Source: Acidobacteriaceae bacterium
GTDB lineage: Bacteria; Acidobacteriota; Terriglobia; Terriglobales; Acidobacteriaceae
Length of the DNA: 64,000 nt
Assembly (NCBI GenBank): GCA_030041045.1
Contig: JASHOQ010000032.1
Location: 1-64,000 of the forward strand
Direction: 5' to 3'
Part shown: positions 63,271-64,000 of the stretch, in pieces
Layout of the letters: every line of letters begins with the position of its first letter
How positions within the stretch are numbered: position 1 is the first letter of the stretch
The notes under the pieces: model-generated
Database searches by the model: none
Seen by the model: only the letters and a program-made list of their open reading frames with translations
What the model was told of the DNA's origin: nothing
Program-made: the position numbers and the translations under genes

Positions 63271-64000
63271 TTGACTGAATTGCCGGCGGAGCATGCGGGC
63301 GAGGCGGCGGTCCGCGCGTTTCTGGAGGGGCTCGAACGGCATTGCTCCGCCTATTGTTTGCTGGGCGCGTGCAACGACCTGCCGGCAGAAGTGCACTCCG
63401 ACATCGATTTCATGGTTTCGCCTGCGGACTTCGTACGCGTGCCGCAGGTTCTTACGGAGATTGGGAATGCGGCGGGGTTCCGGCTGGTGCAGGAGATCGA
63501 GCACGAGACCACGGCCCGGCGGTTCGAGCTGGCGCAGAGCGGACCGGGCAGGGTTCTCTACCTGCATCCGGATTCGGCCTCCGATTTCCGCCTGAAGGGC
63601 CGGAGATGGCTGTGCGCGGAGGAGATCCTCAGGCGGCGGCGCCGGCACGCGAACGGATTCTGGGTCGCCTCAGCCGCCGACAATTTTCATTATTACCTGG
63701 TGAAGAGTCTTGAAAAAGGCAGGCTCGAGGCGCCGCAGGCGCAAGAGCTGGGCCGTCTTTTCACGGAAGATCCGGAACGCTGCGGGCAAATCCTGGAGCA
63801 GCGGCTCAGCCGCGAATCTGCGCAGCAGATGGCATTGGCTTGCGGATCAGGCGATTGGCAGGGTGTTTTTGCGAGGGTGCCGGCGCTGGGCAAGGAGCTG
63901 ATGGCGCGCGCTCCGCATTACCCGCTGCGGGACCGCGCGGCGGAACTGGGCAGGCTCATCCGCCGCTGGAAGAACCCGGCTGGCTTGTGGATTGCGGTCC
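63271..64000 (+). CDS. N-terminal part of a nucleotidyltransferase-like/kinase-like protein (3' end outside window)
   Basis: TTG 63271 with AAGGAG eight bases upstream opens a frame that stays open to the window end (243 codons seen). The N-terminus has 'YCLLGACNDLPAEVHSDIDF' with an SDIDF-type nucleotidyltransferase-like motif, then helices and an Arg-rich 'LGRLIRRWKNPAGLWIAV'. In a group of proteins near polysaccharide genes this is followed by a P-loop of thymidylate-kinase type; that part would lie just beyond the window. Function is not known. Neighbouring ugd and uxs suggest a surface-polysaccharide locus. Confidence 0.6.
   Translation, partial: MTELPAEHAGEAAVRAFLEGLERHCSAYCLLGACNDLPAEVHSDIDFMVSPADFVRVPQVLTEIGNAAGFRLVQEIEHETTARRFELAQSGPGRVLYLHPDSASDFRLKGRRWLCAEEILRRRRRHANGFWVASAADNFHYYLVKSLEKGRLEAPQAQELGRLFTEDPERCGQILEQRLSRESAQQMALACGSGDWQGVFARVPALGKELMARAPHYPLRDRAAELGRLIRRWKNPAGLWIAV

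Overview
The window is high-GC, densely coded bacterial chromosome. Its gene families point to Acidobacteriota, most likely Terriglobia/Acidobacteriaceae. The evidence is the tail of a VWFA-related protein of the acidobacterial type at the left edge, an Oar-like TonB-dependent receptor with a carboxypeptidase-regulatory N-terminus beside a winged-helix-like membrane regulator, an ABC permease fused to an M1 peptidase, and the dispersed intergenic repeats. This is inference from family content; no 16S gene is present.

Left part (1-8700): a chaperone block hrcA-grpE-dnaJ carries an inserted S23-type four-helix-bundle gene bracketed by inverted heptamer repeats. Then come a PIN-type toxin-antitoxin module with an operator palindrome, a HAD-UbiA fusion, and a two-gene unit encoding a pesticin-like muramidase translationally coupled to a secreted LprI-like lysozyme inhibitor. 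That unit sits next to a tRNA-Ala(CGC) whose 3' end is repeated twice more at exactly 110-bp spacing. Middle-left (8.8-24 kb): a membrane PAS-GGDEF-EAL protein, rho, a short rpoZ, comM, a DinB-like gene bracketed by inverted heptamer arrays, sdaA, a 26-residue Lys/Ala peptide gene with a near-consensus promoter and a long terminator hairpin, rsmE, a uxaA-like dehydratase with an in-frame duplicated repeat, an aquaglyceroporin, a NUP-family protein, an ICMT-like methyltransferase and a YvlD-like membrane protein.

Middle-right (24-46 kb): an ECF sigma factor with a coupled membrane partner, a TPR membrane protein, a sugar nucleotidyltransferase coupled to a NahK-like kinase, a second PIN module, recA overlapping a Tat-exported GH31 enzyme, a catalase-like peroxidase, a SpoIIE-type phosphatase receptor, coaD, the ABC ATPase and permease-peptidase pair, a class I aminotransferase and an M50 protease.

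Right part (46-64 kb) is rich in carbohydrate functions: manC, a UPF0182 membrane protein, a hydroxypyruvate isomerase-like enzyme, an exported aldose epimerase, the regulator/TonB receptor pair, an exported PHP-domain hydrolase, and uxs and ugd (UDP-glucose to UDP-glucuronate to UDP-xylose), ending in a truncated gene.

The features most worth a second look are the muramidase/inhibitor pair at the tRNA, the tRNA 3'-end repeats, the family of 7-bp tandem arrays (several at gene boundaries, two pairs inverted around single genes), the Lys/Ala micro-gene and several palindromic intergenic elements.
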